A stretch of 64,000 nucleotides of DNA from Cellulosimicrobium marinum. GTDB lineage: Bacteria; Actinomycetota; Actinomycetes; Actinomycetales; Cellulomonadaceae. Positions 8,125 to 18,255 of the stretch are shown piece after piece (position 1 is the first letter of the stretch; every line of letters starts with the position of its first letter). Made by a program: the position numbers and the translations under genes. Location: contig NZ_JAJBZH010000003.1 of the NCBI RefSeq assembly GCF_020551945.1, positions 1 through 64,000 on the forward strand, given 5' to 3'. Under the pieces are notes generated by a model, which made no database searches, had not been told where the DNA came from, and worked only from the letters and a program-made list of their open reading frames with translations.

Positions 8125-9492
8125 ATGACCGCGACGCACCACGACCCCGACCGTCCCGCCCGAACCTCCCTCCCGCCGGGCCACGCGCTGACGCCTCTGG
8201 ACGCGACGGACCTGCGGGCCGTCCTCGACCTCGACACGTGGGCCTTCCCCACCCCGCACGACGTCGACGACCTCGCACAGCGGCCGTCGCCCCTGTCGTG
8301 GGACCGGGTCGTCGGCGTGGTGCGCGAGGTCGCGGACGATGAGGCCGAGCCCGTGGACGGCGCCGTGCCCGTGCGGCGCGACCTCGTCGCGATGCACGCG
8401 TCCTACCCGTTCTCCCGCTTCCCCGTCCCGGGCGCCACGACGGCCGTCGCGGGCCTCACGTGGGTCGGGGTGCACCCCGCGCACCGCCGCCGGGGGCTGC
8501 TCAGCGCGATGATCGACCACCACCTGGCACGCTGCCGCGAGCGCGGCGAGGCCGTCTCGGCGCTGTTCGCCGCGGAGGCGGCGATCTACGGCCGGTTCGG
8601 CTACGGCAGCGCGGCCGACGACCTGCGGGTCGCCGTGCCGCGCGGCGCGGCCCTGCGCGACGTCCCGGGCGCCGAGCGGTGCACGGTCCGCGTCGAGCGC
8701 GCCGACCGTGCGCGCCACGGCGAGCTGGTCGCGGCCCTGCACGAGCGTGCGGGCGCGGACCCGACCGGCCCTGGGTCCGGCGGCCCGCTCAACCGGCCCG
8801 GGTGGGCGACGCGGGAGACGCCGGAGCTCCAGGACGCGTTCTGGGACGACCCGGCGGCGATGCGCCAGGGCCGCGAGTCGCTGCGCATCGCGATCGTCGA
8901 GCGCGACGGGGAGCCGCGCGGCTACGCGCGGTTCCGCCGCACCCTGTCGTGGGAGACGACGGGGCCGCGGGGGACGGTCGCGACAGGAGAGGTCGTCGCG
9001 CTGGACGCGGCTGCCGCGCGGGCGCTGTGGGGCGTGCTGAGCGACCTGGACCTGTCGCACGAGGTGACGCCGTTCGTCCTGCCGGTGGACGACGCCGTCA
9101 TGCACCTGCTCGTGGACCCGCGCTCCGCGTCGCCGAGGGTCGCCGACAACGTGTGGGTGCGGCTGGTGGACGTGCCCGCGGCGCTGGCGGCACGGCGGTA
9201 CGCGGCCGACGTCGACGTGGTGCTCCACGTGACGGACGCCCGGCTCGGGGAGAACGCCGGGCACTGGCGCGTGCGCGGGGACGCGTTCGCGCCGGCGACG
9301 GCCGGGCGGACCGACGACGCGGCAGACCTGTCCCTGGACGTGCGCGAGCTCGGGTCGGCGTACCTCGGCGGCCGGACGCTCGCCGCGCTCGCCGCCGCGG
9401 GCCTGGTCACCGAGCACTCCCCGGGGGCGCTGGCGCGTGCGAGCGCGGCGTTCGCGTGGCCCGTGGCACCCGGCTGCAGCTGGGTGTTCTGA
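8125..9492 (+). CDS. Eis-like GNAT N-acetyltransferase
   Basis: 455-aa member of the Eis family: tandem GNAT folds with an SCP2-like C-terminal domain. The acetyl-CoA pyrophosphate loop is VHPAHRRRGLL (116-126), followed by the helix SAMIDHHL. Eis enzymes acetylate lysines or aminoglycosides; the substrate here is unknown. The C-terminus is aromatic (CSWVF), and in Eis the terminal carboxylate acts in catalysis. ATG at 8125 follows a GATGAT -10-like box by 6 nt with no Shine-Dalgarno, suggesting leaderless expression, divergent from the ATL-like gene. Confidence 0.85.
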   Translation: MTATHHDPDRPARTSLPPGHALTPLDATDLRAVLDLDTWAFPTPHDVDDLAQRPSPLSWDRVVGVVREVADDEAEPVDGAVPVRRDLVAMHASYPFSRFPVPGATTAVAGLTWVGVHPAHRRRGLLSAMIDHHLARCRERGEAVSALFAAEAAIYGRFGYGSAADDLRVAVPRGAALRDVPGAERCTVRVERADRARHGELVAALHERAGADPTGPGSGGPLNRPGWATRETPELQDAFWDDPAAMRQGRESLRIAIVERDGEPRGYARFRRTLSWETTGPRGTVATGEVVALDAAAARALWGVLSDLDLSHEVTPFVLPVDDAVMHLLVDPRSASPRVADNVWVRLVDVPAALAARRYAADVDVVLHVTDARLGENAGHWRVRGDAFAPATAGRTDDAADLSLDVRELGSAYLGGRTLAALAAAGLVTEHSPGALARASAAFAWPVAPGCSWVF

Positions 9493-9498
9493 GCGCCG

Positions 9499-10500
9499 TC
9501 AGACCTGGCACACCGGGCAGCGATAGAGCGAGCGGCCCGCGAGCTCGCTGCGCAGGACGGACGAGGCGCACACCCGGCACGGCAGGCCGTCGCGGTGGTA
9601 GACGTAGAACGCCTCGTCGGCCGGGACCGCGCCCGGTGCGCCGTCGGTGTTCTGGCGCACCCGGGCACGCGTCCCGGGGTCGGGCAGGGCGCCGTCGGCC
9701 CCGCTGCGGTCCTCGGGGCGGGTGGTGACGATGGCGCCCGTGCGGGCGCCGTCGTGCATGAGCCGCACGAGGTCGTCCCACAGGTCGCGCAGCACCTCGG
9801 CCGGGACGTCGCGACCGGGACGCAGCGGGTCCAGCCGGGCCCGGAACAGCGACTCGGCCCGGTAGATGTTGCCGACGCCCGCGACGACGTCCTGGTTCAT
9901 GAGCAGCACGCCCACCGGGGTGCGGGACCGGCGCACGCCCGCGACGAACACCTCGCGCGGGTCGGGCAGACCCGGGTCCGGGTCACGGATCGGGTCGGGG
10001 CCCAGCCGGGCCTCGACCCGCTGCTTCTCCTCGGGGGTGAGGACCTCGCAGGCGGTCGGCCCGGTGAGGTCGGCCACGGCGTGCTCGCCCAGCAGCCGCA
10101 CGCGCACGGCCCCGCGCGGCGGCGGGGGCGACCACGCGGCGTCGGGCCCGGGCGACCCGGGCCCCGCGAGCACGGTCTCGCGCTCGCCGACCCGGCGACG
10201 GGGCGCACCGATCGCGTGGACGACGGCGGCGCTCCCGTCCCCCGCGAAGGTCCACGCGCCGTACAGGCCGAGGTGGACGCGCAGCCAGCGCTCGGCCGGC
10301 GCGGTCGGGGCGGCGCCGGGCGGCGCGAACCCGAGGAAGAGCTGCTTGCCCCACGCCTCGCTCGCGACGAGGACGTGCCCGTCGAGCACCGCGGCACCGC
10401 TCGCGAACCTCCCCTGCGGGCTGCTCACGGCGAGCGCCTGCCCGCCGAACAGGCCGTCGACGGCGCGCGCGAGCCGGTGGACAGTGTGGCCCTCCGGCAC
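9499..10500 (-). CDS. nei: Fpg/Nei family DNA glycosylase/AP lyase (Nei-type)
   Basis: Bifunctional base-excision repair enzyme for oxidised bases, 333 aa. The N-terminus reads (M)PEGHTVHRLA: after Met removal Pro1 is the Schiff-base nucleophile and Glu2 the acid. The helix-two-turn-helix region contains MNQDVVAGVGNIYRAESL, and the C-terminal zinc finger has the pattern C-x2-C-x16-C-x2-C. PEGHTVHRLA and the length point to the actinobacterial Nei2 branch rather than MutM. GTG at 10500 begins one base after the rpiB stop, so it is translationally linked to rpiB. Substrate range is not decidable here. Confidence 0.92.
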   Translation of the reverse strand: MPEGHTVHRLARAVDGLFGGQALAVSSPQGRFASGAAVLDGHVLVASEAWGKQLFLGFAPPGAAPTAPAERWLRVHLGLYGAWTFAGDGSAAVVHAIGAPRRRVGERETVLAGPGSPGPDAAWSPPPPRGAVRVRLLGEHAVADLTGPTACEVLTPEEKQRVEARLGPDPIRDPDPGLPDPREVFVAGVRRSRTPVGVLLMNQDVVAGVGNIYRAESLFRARLDPLRPGRDVPAEVLRDLWDDLVRLMHDGARTGAIVTTRPEDRSGADGALPDPGTRARVRQNTDGAPGAVPADEAFYVYHRDGLPCRVCASSVLRSELAGRSLYRCPVCQV

Positions 10501-10501
10501 C

Positions 10502-10963
10502 TCAGGCCGACGCGCCGCGCGACGCCTCGTAGGCCGCGAGCTGGTCGATGCGGCGCTGGTGACGCGCGTCGCCGCTGAACGGCTCGGCGAGGAACGCGTC
10601 GACGATCTCGACGGCCTCGTCGACGGAGTGCTGGCGCGCACCCACGGCGACGACGTTGGCGTCGTTGTGCTGACGTCCGAGGCGCGCCGTGTCGAGGCTC
10701 CACGCGAGGGCCGCCCGGACACCCACGACCTTGTTCGCGGCGATCTGCTCGCCGTTGCCCGACCCGCCGATGACGATGCCGAGAGAGCCCGGCTCGGCGA
10801 CGACGGCCTCGCCCGCGGCGAAGCAGAACGACGGGTAGTCGTCGACGGCGTCGTACTCGTGGGCGCCGTGGTCGACGACGTCGTGGCCCGCGGCACGCAG
10901 GTGCTCGGCGAGGTGGGTCTTGAGCTCGTAGCCGGCGTGGTCGGCGGCGATGTGAACGCGCAT
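10502..10963 (-). CDS. rpiB: ribose-5-phosphate isomerase B
   Basis: Interconverts ribose-5-phosphate and ribulose-5-phosphate in the pentose phosphate pathway; 153 aa, normal size. Family motifs are IAADHAGYELK at the N-terminus, GGSGNGEQIAANK (66-78) and HNDANVVAVGAR. E72 sits where the E. coli enzyme uses a catalytic Cys, as in the mycobacterial form. ATG at 10963 is preceded by a short G-rich stretch. It is divergent from the M13 peptidase gene with 60 nt between, and is the first gene of a two-gene unit with nei. Confidence 0.95.
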   Translation of the reverse strand: MRVHIAADHAGYELKTHLAEHLRAAGHDVVDHGAHEYDAVDDYPSFCFAAGEAVVAEPGSLGIVIGGSGNGEQIAANKVVGVRAALAWSLDTARLGRQHNDANVVAVGARQHSVDEAVEIVDAFLAEPFSGDARHQRRIDQLAAYEASRGASA

Positions 10964-11023
10964 GCCCCCATCATGCCGCAGCCCGGCCTCGTCATCCGGG
11001 GCCGAGGCCGTAGCCTGAGACGC

Positions 11024-13078
11024 ATGACACAGACCTCCTCGTCGTCCACGCCGTCCGCGCCCGGCACCACGCCCGCCGGGCGCGGCTCGGGCATCGACCT
11101 GTCCGCCCTCGACCCGGCCGTCCGGCCGCAGGACGACCTGTACCGGCACGTCAACGGCCGCTGGCTGGCGAGCCACGAGATCCCCGCCGACCGTGCCATG
11201 GACGGCGCGTTCCGCGCCCTGCACGACCAGGCCGAGCTCGACGTGCGCGACATCATCACGGACCTCGGCGCCGCCGTCGCGGCCGGGGACGCCGAGGTGA
11301 GCGCGGACGCCGCCAAGGTGGGCGCGCTGTACGCGAGCTTCATGGACACCGACCGCATCGAGGCGCTGGGCACGGCGCCGCTGCGCGCCGACATGGCGCT
11401 CGTCGCGGCCGCCACGACGCAGGCCGAGCTCACCGGCGTCCTCGGCGCGCTGCAGCGCACCGGGGGCGGTGGCGCCGTCGGGTTCTGGGTCGACAACGAC
11501 GCGAAGGACCCCGAGCGCTACGTCGTCTACCTGCACCAGGCGGGCCTCGGCCTGCCGGACGAGGCGTACTACCGCGAGGACCAGTACGCGCCCGTGCGCG
11601 AGAAGTACGTGCCGCACGTCGCCCGGATGCTCTCGCTCGCGGGGGTCACGTCGGAGACGTGGGGTGCCGCGCCCGAGGAGGCCGCGCAGCGCGTCCTCGC
11701 GCTCGAGACGAGGCTCGCCGCCGAGCACTGGGACGTCGTGCGCGACCGCGACGCGGACCTCACCTACAACCCGCGGACGCTCGCCGCGCTGGCGGACGAG
11801 GCGCCCGGGTTCGACTGGCGCGCGTGGGTCCTCGCGCTCGGCGCGCCCGAGGGCTCGCTCGACCACGTGGTCGTGCGGGAGCCGAGCTTCGCGACCGGCT
11901 TCGCCGCCCTGTGGGAGTCCGCCCCGCTGGAGGACTGGAAGCTCTGGGCGCTCTACCACCTGGTGACCGCGCGCGCGCCGTACCTCACGGACGAGCTCGT
12001 CGAGGCGAACTTCGACTTCTACGGGCGGACGCTCTCCGGCGCGCAGGAGGTGCGCGAACGGTGGAAGCGCGGCGTGTCCGTGGTGCAGGGCGCGCTCGGC
12101 GAGGCCGTCGGCGCGCAGTACGTGGCCCGGCACTTCCCCCCGTCCCACAAGGCCCGGATGGAGGAGCTCGTCGCCTACCTCGTCGCGGCCTACCGCGAGT
12201 CCATCGAGGCCCTCGACTGGATGACCGACGACACCAAGGCGAAGGCGCTGGCCAAGCTCGAGGCGTTCACGCCGAAGATCGGGTACCCGGTCCGGTGGCG
12301 GGACTACTCCGCCCTCGTCGTCGAGGCGGACGACCTCGTCGGCAACGTGCGCCGCGCGCACGCGTTCGAGCAGGACCGCGAGCTCGGCAAGATCGGCAGG
12401 CCGCTGGACCGCGACGAGTGGTTCATGACGCCGCAGACCGTCAACGCCTACTACAACCCCGGCATGAACGAGATCGTCTTCCCCGCGGCGATCCTCCAGC
12501 CGCCGTTCTTCGACCCGGACGCCGACGACGCCGTGAACTACGGCGGCATCGGCGCCGTGATCGGCCACGAGATCGGGCACGGGTTCGACGACCAGGGGTC
12601 GAAGTACGACGGCGCCGGCCGCCTCGAGGACTGGTGGACCCCGACCGACCGCGACGAGTTCGAGAAGCGGACGAAGGCGCTCATCGACCAGTACGACGCC
12701 TACCGCCCGGCCCAGCTCGCCGCCGACGGGCCCCACGTCAACGGCGCCCTGACGATCGGGGAGAACATCGGCGACCTCGGCGGGCTGTCCATCGCCCTCA
12801 GGGCGTACCGCATCGCGCTCGGCCGACCGCTCGCCGAGGCTCCCGTCGTCGACGGGCTGACCGGCATCGAGCGCGTGTTCCTCGGCTGGGCCCAGGTGTG
12901 GCAGGCCAAGGGACGCGACGAGGAGGTCGTGCGGCGCATCGCCACCGACCCGCACTCCCCCAACGAGTTCCGGTGCAACGGCGTCGTGCGCAACGTCGAC
13001 GAGTTCTACGAGGCGTACGACGTGCAGCCCGGCGACGCGCTCTACCTCGCGCCCGAGGAGCGGGTGCGCATCTGGTGA
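11024..13078 (+). CDS. M13 family zinc metallopeptidase (neprilysin/PepO-like)
   Basis: 684-aa endopeptidase. The zinc site is HEIGH (H515, E516, H519) with the third ligand E580 in GENIGDLGG; D584 supports it. The substrate-binding NAYYNP and the C-terminal W are conserved. There is no signal peptide or membrane anchor, so it is cytosolic, unlike mammalian neprilysin. ATG 11024 lies 7 nt after TAGCCT (11011-11016) with no Shine-Dalgarno, so the mRNA is probably leaderless. It converges on the DUF6636-like gene, with structured repeat copy A between them. Confidence 0.93.
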   Translation: MTQTSSSSTPSAPGTTPAGRGSGIDLSALDPAVRPQDDLYRHVNGRWLASHEIPADRAMDGAFRALHDQAELDVRDIITDLGAAVAAGDAEVSADAAKVGALYASFMDTDRIEALGTAPLRADMALVAAATTQAELTGVLGALQRTGGGGAVGFWVDNDAKDPERYVVYLHQAGLGLPDEAYYREDQYAPVREKYVPHVARMLSLAGVTSETWGAAPEEAAQRVLALETRLAAEHWDVVRDRDADLTYNPRTLAALADEAPGFDWRAWVLALGAPEGSLDHVVVREPSFATGFAALWESAPLEDWKLWALYHLVTARAPYLTDELVEANFDFYGRTLSGAQEVRERWKRGVSVVQGALGEAVGAQYVARHFPPSHKARMEELVAYLVAAYRESIEALDWMTDDTKAKALAKLEAFTPKIGYPVRWRDYSALVVEADDLVGNVRRAHAFEQDRELGKIGRPLDRDEWFMTPQTVNAYYNPGMNEIVFPAAILQPPFFDPDADDAVNYGGIGAVIGHEIGHGFDDQGSKYDGAGRLEDWWTPTDRDEFEKRTKALIDQYDAYRPAQLAADGPHVNGALTIGENIGDLGGLSIALRAYRIALGRPLAEAPVVDGLTGIERVFLGWAQVWQAKGRDEEVVRRIATDPHSPNEFRCNGVVRNVDEFYEAYDVQPGDALYLAPEERVRIW

Positions 13079-13118
13079 CGCACGGACGCTGACCCACGAC
13101 GCCGGCCGACGACGCCGA

Positions 13119-13228
13119 CCGACGACGAGGGGCGTGGAGCGTGCGACGTCGTGGTCGGGCCTGGCGGGAGCGGCGAGGCACGAGCCGCGGATGGTAGACG
13201 GCGCACGCACGACGCCCCTCGTCGTCGG
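13119..13228 (-). repeat. structured repeat, copy A
   Basis: A 17-bp outer stem (13119-13135 with 13212-13228) and an inner stem (13139-13150 with 13197-13208, one A/G mismatch) enclose a 46-nt loop (13151-13196) identical to that of copy B. Within the loop GCGGC/GCCGC closes a 9-nt apex, GAGGCACGA on the plus strand. A 13-bp direct repeat begins inside the right arm (13221-13233 and 13234-13246). On the minus strand it lies 40 nt past the stop of the DUF6636-like gene. Confidence 0.8.
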
Positions 13229-13267
13229 TGCAGGTCGTCGGTGCAGGCTCGCTGTCGGAGCCGCGGG

Positions 13268-14419
13268 TCAGAGCGTCCGGATGCCGGCCCGCGCCACGGT
13301 GAAGCCCTTGCCGGTGGCGTCGTCGCGGCACGTCACGCCCGTGTCGGCGCTGTCGCACGTGAACCCGCCCACGGTCTTCGACTTCCCGTAGGGCAGCACC
13401 TCGACACCGCCCGGCGCGGCCTGCGGCTGCTCGCCCGAGGGGACGCACGGCTGCGTGACGCCGTCGGCGTCGAGCACCACGCGGTACCCGACCGTGCCGT
13501 CGCAGCCGGCCACCGGGGCGGGCTGGGAGCCGAGCTCCGCGATCGAGCAGGTGACGCCGACGTCGGTCATCTCGCACGTGATGTTCCGCGTCTTCGACGC
13601 GAACGACTCCGTCACCGTGGGGACGGCCTCGGCGTCCTCGGGCTCCGGCTCCGACGGCGTGGCGGCCGACGACGGCGCGGCCGCGGCACCCCCTGCGCCG
13701 TCGCCGGCCGGGTCGTCACCGCCCCCGAGGAGCGAGACCGCGAACACGACGGCGCCGATGACGAGCAGGACGTCGACGACGATGAACGCGATCCACCCCG
13801 CGCTCAGCCGTCCCGAGGACCGGGGCGCACGCCCGCCGTCGCGCCGGGTCGTCCGCCCACCCGGGGGCGGCGAGGCCGACTGACCAGGGGCGGGTGCCGG
13901 GGACGCCGCGGACGCGGCGTGTCCCGCCGGCGGGTGGTACGCGGGCTGGGCGGCCACGTATCCGGCCCCGGCGCCGTAGCCGGCGCCCGCCGCCGGGGCG
14001 GCGCCGTAGCCCGCCGAGGTCGGGCCGTAGCCCTGGCCCGCCGGTGCGGGGTACCCGCCCGGCTCGGTCGCGTACCGCACGCGCTGCGGCGGGGTCGGTG
14101 CCGGTGCCGCGGCGGGCGACGGCGCGGGGACCGCAGGCTGCGCCGCGGTCGGCAGGCCCGTCGTCGGGGTCACGCGCTGGACCGTGGTCGCCTGTGTCGC
14201 CGGCGGGACGGCACCCGACGGGACCGCGGGCTGCACGACGGTCGCCTGGCCGTCCGCCGGCGTGTGGCGCGCAGCACGCTGGGACGCCCGTCCCGCCGGG
14301 GCGAACGTCGGGGGCGCGGCCGGGCGGTCAGGGGTCCGGGCGGCGTCCCACGCGGGTGCGCTCCCCGAGGCGCCACCGGGCGGCGGCGGAGGGGGTGGCA
14401 CCGGGGCGTTCGGGGACAT
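13268..14419 (-). CDS. membrane-anchored DUF6636-like protein with Pro-rich cytoplasmic region
   Basis: 383 aa. Residues 1 to about 210 are Pro/Ala/Gly/Tyr-rich with GYG and PPPPP runs. One transmembrane helix follows (WIAFIVVDVLLVIGAVVFAV), then an acidic linker. The extracellular domain has two related Cys pairs, ITCEMTDVGVTC and FTCDSADTGVTC, each about ten residues apart as in the actinobacterial DUF6636 fold. A further Cys pair lies between (AGCDG, TQPCVP). ATG 14419 follows GAGGAG by 6 nt; the longer in-frame extension lacks a ribosome site. Function is unknown; Pro-rich tails of this sort are often kinase substrates or scaffolds. Confidence 0.75.
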   Translation of the reverse strand: MSPNAPVPPPPPPPGGASGSAPAWDAARTPDRPAAPPTFAPAGRASQRAARHTPADGQATVVQPAVPSGAVPPATQATTVQRVTPTTGLPTAAQPAVPAPSPAAAPAPTPPQRVRYATEPGGYPAPAGQGYGPTSAGYGAAPAAGAGYGAGAGYVAAQPAYHPPAGHAASAASPAPAPGQSASPPPGGRTTRRDGGRAPRSSGRLSAGWIAFIVVDVLLVIGAVVFAVSLLGGGDDPAGDGAGGAAAAPSSAATPSEPEPEDAEAVPTVTESFASKTRNITCEMTDVGVTCSIAELGSQPAPVAGCDGTVGYRVVLDADGVTQPCVPSGEQPQAAPGGVEVLPYGKSKTVGGFTCDSADTGVTCRDDATGKGFTVARAGIRTL

Positions 14420-14569
14420 GCTGGGCTCCTCGCGGACTCCTCGACGGACCCGCCCGGGGGGACCGGGACCGGGGGTGCGGGCCGGCGACGCACCCGCCCG
14501 CGACCGATGAAGCATGGCACGGGCCACCCGCACCGGTCGAACCCCGCACCTCCCGCGGCGGCCCTCCGG

Positions 14570-15256
14570 TCAGTCGAAGACGGGCCCCTGCGTGCGGGTC
14601 CGCTTGATCTCGAAGAAGCCCGGCGTCGACGCCACGAGGACGCACCCGTCCCACAGCCGTCCCGCGGCCTCGCCCTTCGGCGCGGGGGTCACGACCGGGC
14701 CGAAGAACGCCGTGCCCTCGAACGCCACGACGGGCGTGCCGACGTCCTCCCCCACGAGTCCGATTCCCTCGGCGTGCGACGCGCGCAGCTGCGCGTCGTA
14801 CGCGTCCGACGCCGCGGCGTCGGCGAGCGACGCGGGCAGGCCGACCTCCGCGAGCGCCTCGGCCACGACGGCGTCGTAGTCCGTCCGGCCGCCCGGGTGC
14901 AGCCGCGTGCCGATCGCGTCGTACAGCGGCTTGACGACCTCTTCGCCGTGCTCGACGCGCGCCGCCGTGACGACCCGCACCGGCCCCCACGCCCGGTCCA
15001 TGAGCTCGCGGTACGTCTCCGGCAGGTCGCGGCCCTCGTTGAGCACGGCGAGGCTCATGACGTGCCAGCGCACCGTCACGTCCCGCACCTGCTCCACCTC
15101 GCCCATCCACCGGCTCGTCATCCAGGCCCACGGGCACAGCGGGTCGAACCAGAAGTCGGCGACCTGCGCGGCGGCTGCCCGGTCGTCGGGCCGGTCGTCG
15201 ACCTCGTGGTCGGCGGGCGCGGGGACGGTCGGCTCGGACGTCGTGGCGAGGCTCAC
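14570..15256 (-). CDS. DsbA-family protein, Rv2466c-like mycothiol-dependent reductase relative
   Basis: 228 aa. The sequence follows mycobacterial Rv2466c closely: [43 protein letters not shown] and a C-terminus [13 protein letters not shown]. Rv2466c is a thioredoxin-fold mycothiol-dependent reductase with a CPWC active site. Here the motif is C41-P-W-A44, so only one redox cysteine remains, which suggests a monothiol mechanism using mycothiol rather than a dithiol one. GTG at 15256 lies 7 nt after AAGGAGA. The gene is divergent from pepN. Substrate is unknown. Confidence 0.85.
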   Translation of the reverse strand: MSLATTSEPTVPAPADHEVDDRPDDRAAAAQVADFWFDPLCPWAWMTSRWMGEVEQVRDVTVRWHVMSLAVLNEGRDLPETYRELMDRAWGPVRVVTAARVEHGEEVVKPLYDAIGTRLHPGGRTDYDAVVAEALAEVGLPASLADAAASDAYDAQLRASHAEGIGLVGEDVGTPVVAFEGTAFFGPVVTPAPKGEAAGRLWDGCVLVASTPGFFEIKRTRTQGPVFD

Positions 15257-15414
15257 GGGCGGGTCTCCTTCGGGTCGGGTGCGCCGGGCGGGCCGGCACG
15301 GTCTCGCCCGTACCCGACACCGCGGGCCGCCCAGGTATTCCCGGGGGGCGGCGGCGGCGCCCGTGGGATGATCGACGCCGGCCCACCCGGCCACCACCGA
15401 GACGAGGAGTTGCA

Positions 15415-18006
15415 GTGCCCGGAGAGAACCTCACCCGTGCCGAGGCGATCGAGCGCGCGGGGATCGTCGACGTCCAGTCCTACGACGTCGACCTCGACCT
15501 GACCACGGGGGCGACGACGTTCGCCTCCACGACCGTGGTGCGGTTCACCGCGACCCCGGGCGCGTCGAGCTTCATCGACCTCGTGGCGCCGAGCGTGCGC
15601 GAGGTCGTGCTCAACGGGCGCGCGCTCGACCCCGCCGAGGTGTTCGCGGACTCGCGCGTGGCGCTGCCCGGCCTCGCCGCGGAGAACGAGCTGCGCGTCG
15701 TCGCGGACTGCGGGTACACGAACACGGGCGAGGGCCTGCACCGCTTCGTCGACCCGGTCGACGGCGAGGTGTACCTGTACACGCAGTTCGAGGTGCCGGA
15801 CTCCCGCCGCGTCTTCGCCGTGTTCGAGCAGCCCGACCTCAAGGCGACGTTCGCGTTCACCGTCACGGCGCCGTCGGCGTGGCAGGTCGTGAGCAACCAG
15901 CCGACGCCGCGGCCCACGTCCCTCGGCGCGGTCGCCGACCCGACGGGCACGGGTGCGGGCGATGTCGAGGTCTCCCGCTGGGCGTTCGAGCCGACGCCGC
16001 GCATCTCCTCCTACATCACGGCGCTCGTCGCGGGGCCGTACGTCGTGGAGCGGAGCGAGCTCACGTCGTCGGACGGCCGGACGATCCCGCTGGGCGTGTT
16101 CTGCCGCGCGTCCCTGGCGGACCACATGGACGCCGGGTACGTGTTCGACAAGACCCGCGAGGGCTTCACGTTCTTCGAGTCCGCGTTCGAGCACCCGTAC
16201 CCGTTCGACAAGTACGACCAGCTCTTCGTGCCCGAGTACAACATGGGCGCGATGGAGAACGCGGGCTGCGTGACCTTCACCGAGACGTACGTGTTCCGCT
16301 CCAAGGTCACGGACGCCGTGAAGGAGCGTCGTGTCGTGACGATCCTCCACGAGCTCGCCCACATGTGGTTCGGCGACCTCGTCACCATGAAGTGGTGGAA
16401 CGACCTGTGGCTCAACGAGTCGTTCGCCGAGTACGCCTCGACCCTCGCGACCGCCGAGGCCACGGAGTGGACCGAGGCGTGGACGACGTTCGCCGCGATG
16501 GAGAAGTCCTGGGCGTACCGCCAGGACCAGCTCCCCTCGACGCACCCGATCGTCGCGACGATCAACGACCTGGAGGACGTGTTCGTCAACTTCGACGGCA
16601 TCACCTACGCCAAGGGCGCCTCCGTGCTCAAGCAGCTCGTCGCGTGGGTCGGCAAGGAGCAGTTCCTCGCCGGCGTCGCCGCGTACTTCCGCAAGCACGC
16701 GTGGGGCAACACCGAGCTGCGCGACCTGCTCGTCGAGCTCGAGGCGACGAGCGGCCGCGACCTCGCCGAGTGGTCCGCGAAGTGGCTGGAGACCGCGGGT
16801 GTCAACACGCTGCGCCCCGAGATCGAGGTCGACGCGCACGGGCGCGTCGTGTCCTTCGCGGTGCTGCAGTCCGCGGTCGCGGAGCACCCGACGCTGCGGC
16901 CCCACCGTCTCGGCATCGGCTTCTACGACATGCAGGACGTGGACGGCCGACGGATCCTGTCCCGTGTCCACCGTGTCGAGGTCGACGTCGACGGCGAGCG
17001 CACCGAGGTGCCGGAGCTCCTCGGCCTCGACCGCCCGCAGCTCGTGCTCCTCAACGACGACGACCTCGCGTACGCGAAGATCCGGCTCGACGAGATGTCG
17101 CTCCAGGTCGCGACCGAGCACCTCGCCGACATCGCGGACCCGCTGGCCCGCTCTCTCGTGTGGGGCGCCGCGTGGGACGCGACGCGCGACGGCGAGACGC
17201 CGGCGACCGACTACGTGCGCCTCGTCCTCGGCAACGTCGCGCGCGAGACCGAGTCGACGACGATCCGCACCACCCTCAACCAGCTCGCCCTCGCGGCGAA
17301 GACGTACGTCGCCCCGGAGCGTCGTGACGAGACGCTCGTCGAGGTCGGCGACGGCCTGTGGACCCTCGCGCAGGCGGCCGAGGCGGGCTCCGACCTGCAG
17401 TTCCAGCTCGTGAAGTTCTTCGCGCACCTCGCGTCCACCCCGACCCACGGCGCGGCCCTGCGCTCCCTGCTCGACGGCTCCGCCGCGCTCGACGGTCTCG
17501 ACATCGACACCGACCTGCGGTGGGAGATCCTCGAGGGCCTGGTGCTGCTCGACCTCGCGGACGACGTGGAGATCGAGGAGACCCTCGCCGCGGACTCCAC
17601 CGCCACGGGTCAGCAGTCGGCCGCCCGCGCGCGCGCCACGGTCCCGACCGCGGACGCCAAGCGGGCCGCGTTCGACCGCCTCGTCGCGACGGACGGCGCA
17701 CCGAACGCCATCGTCCGCGCGACGACGCAGGGCTTCCAGCACGTCAACGACCCCGCGGCGCTCGCCCCGCTCGTCGGCGCGTACTTCGACGCGCTGCTGC
17801 CGCTGTGGGACTCCCGGTCGTACCACATCGCCGAGGCGCTCGTCACGGGTCTGTACCCCGCCCCGCTCGCCAGCGCGGCCCTGCGGGACGCCACGCAGGA
17901 CTGGCTCGACGCGAACGCGGAGGCCGCGCCCGCGCTGCGCCGCCTCGTCGTCGAGAACCTCGCGGGCGTCGAGCGCGCGCTCGCCGCGCAGGCCACCGAC
18001 GCCTGA
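15415..18006 (+). CDS. pepN: aminopeptidase N (M1 family)
   Basis: 863-aa zinc aminopeptidase that removes N-terminal residues from peptides in the cytosol. The exopeptidase motif GAMEN is at 278-282; HELAH (H312, E313, H316) and E335 in NESF bind zinc. An ERAP1-like helical C-terminal domain follows. GTG 15415 is preceded by GAGGAG. It stands alone: divergent from the DsbA-like gene and convergent with malQ, followed by a terminator hairpin and structured repeat copy B. Confidence 0.96.
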   Translation: MPGENLTRAEAIERAGIVDVQSYDVDLDLTTGATTFASTTVVRFTATPGASSFIDLVAPSVREVVLNGRALDPAEVFADSRVALPGLAAENELRVVADCGYTNTGEGLHRFVDPVDGEVYLYTQFEVPDSRRVFAVFEQPDLKATFAFTVTAPSAWQVVSNQPTPRPTSLGAVADPTGTGAGDVEVSRWAFEPTPRISSYITALVAGPYVVERSELTSSDGRTIPLGVFCRASLADHMDAGYVFDKTREGFTFFESAFEHPYPFDKYDQLFVPEYNMGAMENAGCVTFTETYVFRSKVTDAVKERRVVTILHELAHMWFGDLVTMKWWNDLWLNESFAEYASTLATAEATEWTEAWTTFAAMEKSWAYRQDQLPSTHPIVATINDLEDVFVNFDGITYAKGASVLKQLVAWVGKEQFLAGVAAYFRKHAWGNTELRDLLVELEATSGRDLAEWSAKWLETAGVNTLRPEIEVDAHGRVVSFAVLQSAVAEHPTLRPHRLGIGFYDMQDVDGRRILSRVHRVEVDVDGERTEVPELLGLDRPQLVLLNDDDLAYAKIRLDEMSLQVATEHLADIADPLARSLVWGAAWDATRDGETPATDYVRLVLGNVARETESTTIRTTLNQLALAAKTYVAPERRDETLVEVGDGLWTLAQAAEAGSDLQFQLVKFFAHLASTPTHGAALRSLLDGSAALDGLDIDTDLRWEILEGLVLLDLADDVEIEETLAADSTATGQQSAARARATVPTADAKRAAFDRLVATDGAPNAIVRATTQGFQHVNDPAALAPLVGAYFDALLPLWDSRSYHIAEALVTGLYPAPLASAALRDATQDWLDANAEAAPALRRLVVENLAGVERALAAQATDA

Positions 18007-18038
18007 GCACCGAGGTCCGAGCACGAGGGCTGAGCACC

Positions 18039-18071
18039 GACCCGTCCCTGCCGCTCCGGCAGGGGCGGGTC
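18039..18071 (+). terminator. pepN terminator hairpin
   Basis: A 15-bp stem (18039-18053 with 18057-18071), one pair G-T, and a 3-nt loop lies 33 nt after the pepN stop. A smaller hairpin GGCAGG-TC-CCTGCC follows. Confidence 0.65.
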
Positions 18072-18127
18072 GCTGCCGTCAGGGGCAGGTCCCTGCCGTC
18101 AGCGCTCGAGGCGCGAGGGGGACGGTC

Positions 18128-18235
18128 GGGAGCGGGACGGTGTGGTGCGTGCGCCGTCGTGGTCGGGCCTGGCGGGAGCGGCGAGGCACGAGCCGCGGAT
18201 GGTAGACGGCGCACGCACCACACCGTCCCGCTCCC
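18128..18235 (-). repeat. structured repeat, copy B
   Basis: A perfect 31-bp stem (18128-18158 with 18205-18235) encloses a 46-nt loop (18159-18204) identical to that of copy A, 5 kb away. The outer arms differ from those of copy A, but the inner 12 bp are shared except for one base. On the minus strand it lies 21 nt after the malQ stop. Confidence 0.85.
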
Positions 18236-18255
18236 CCTCCGAGGTCACTCGACCC

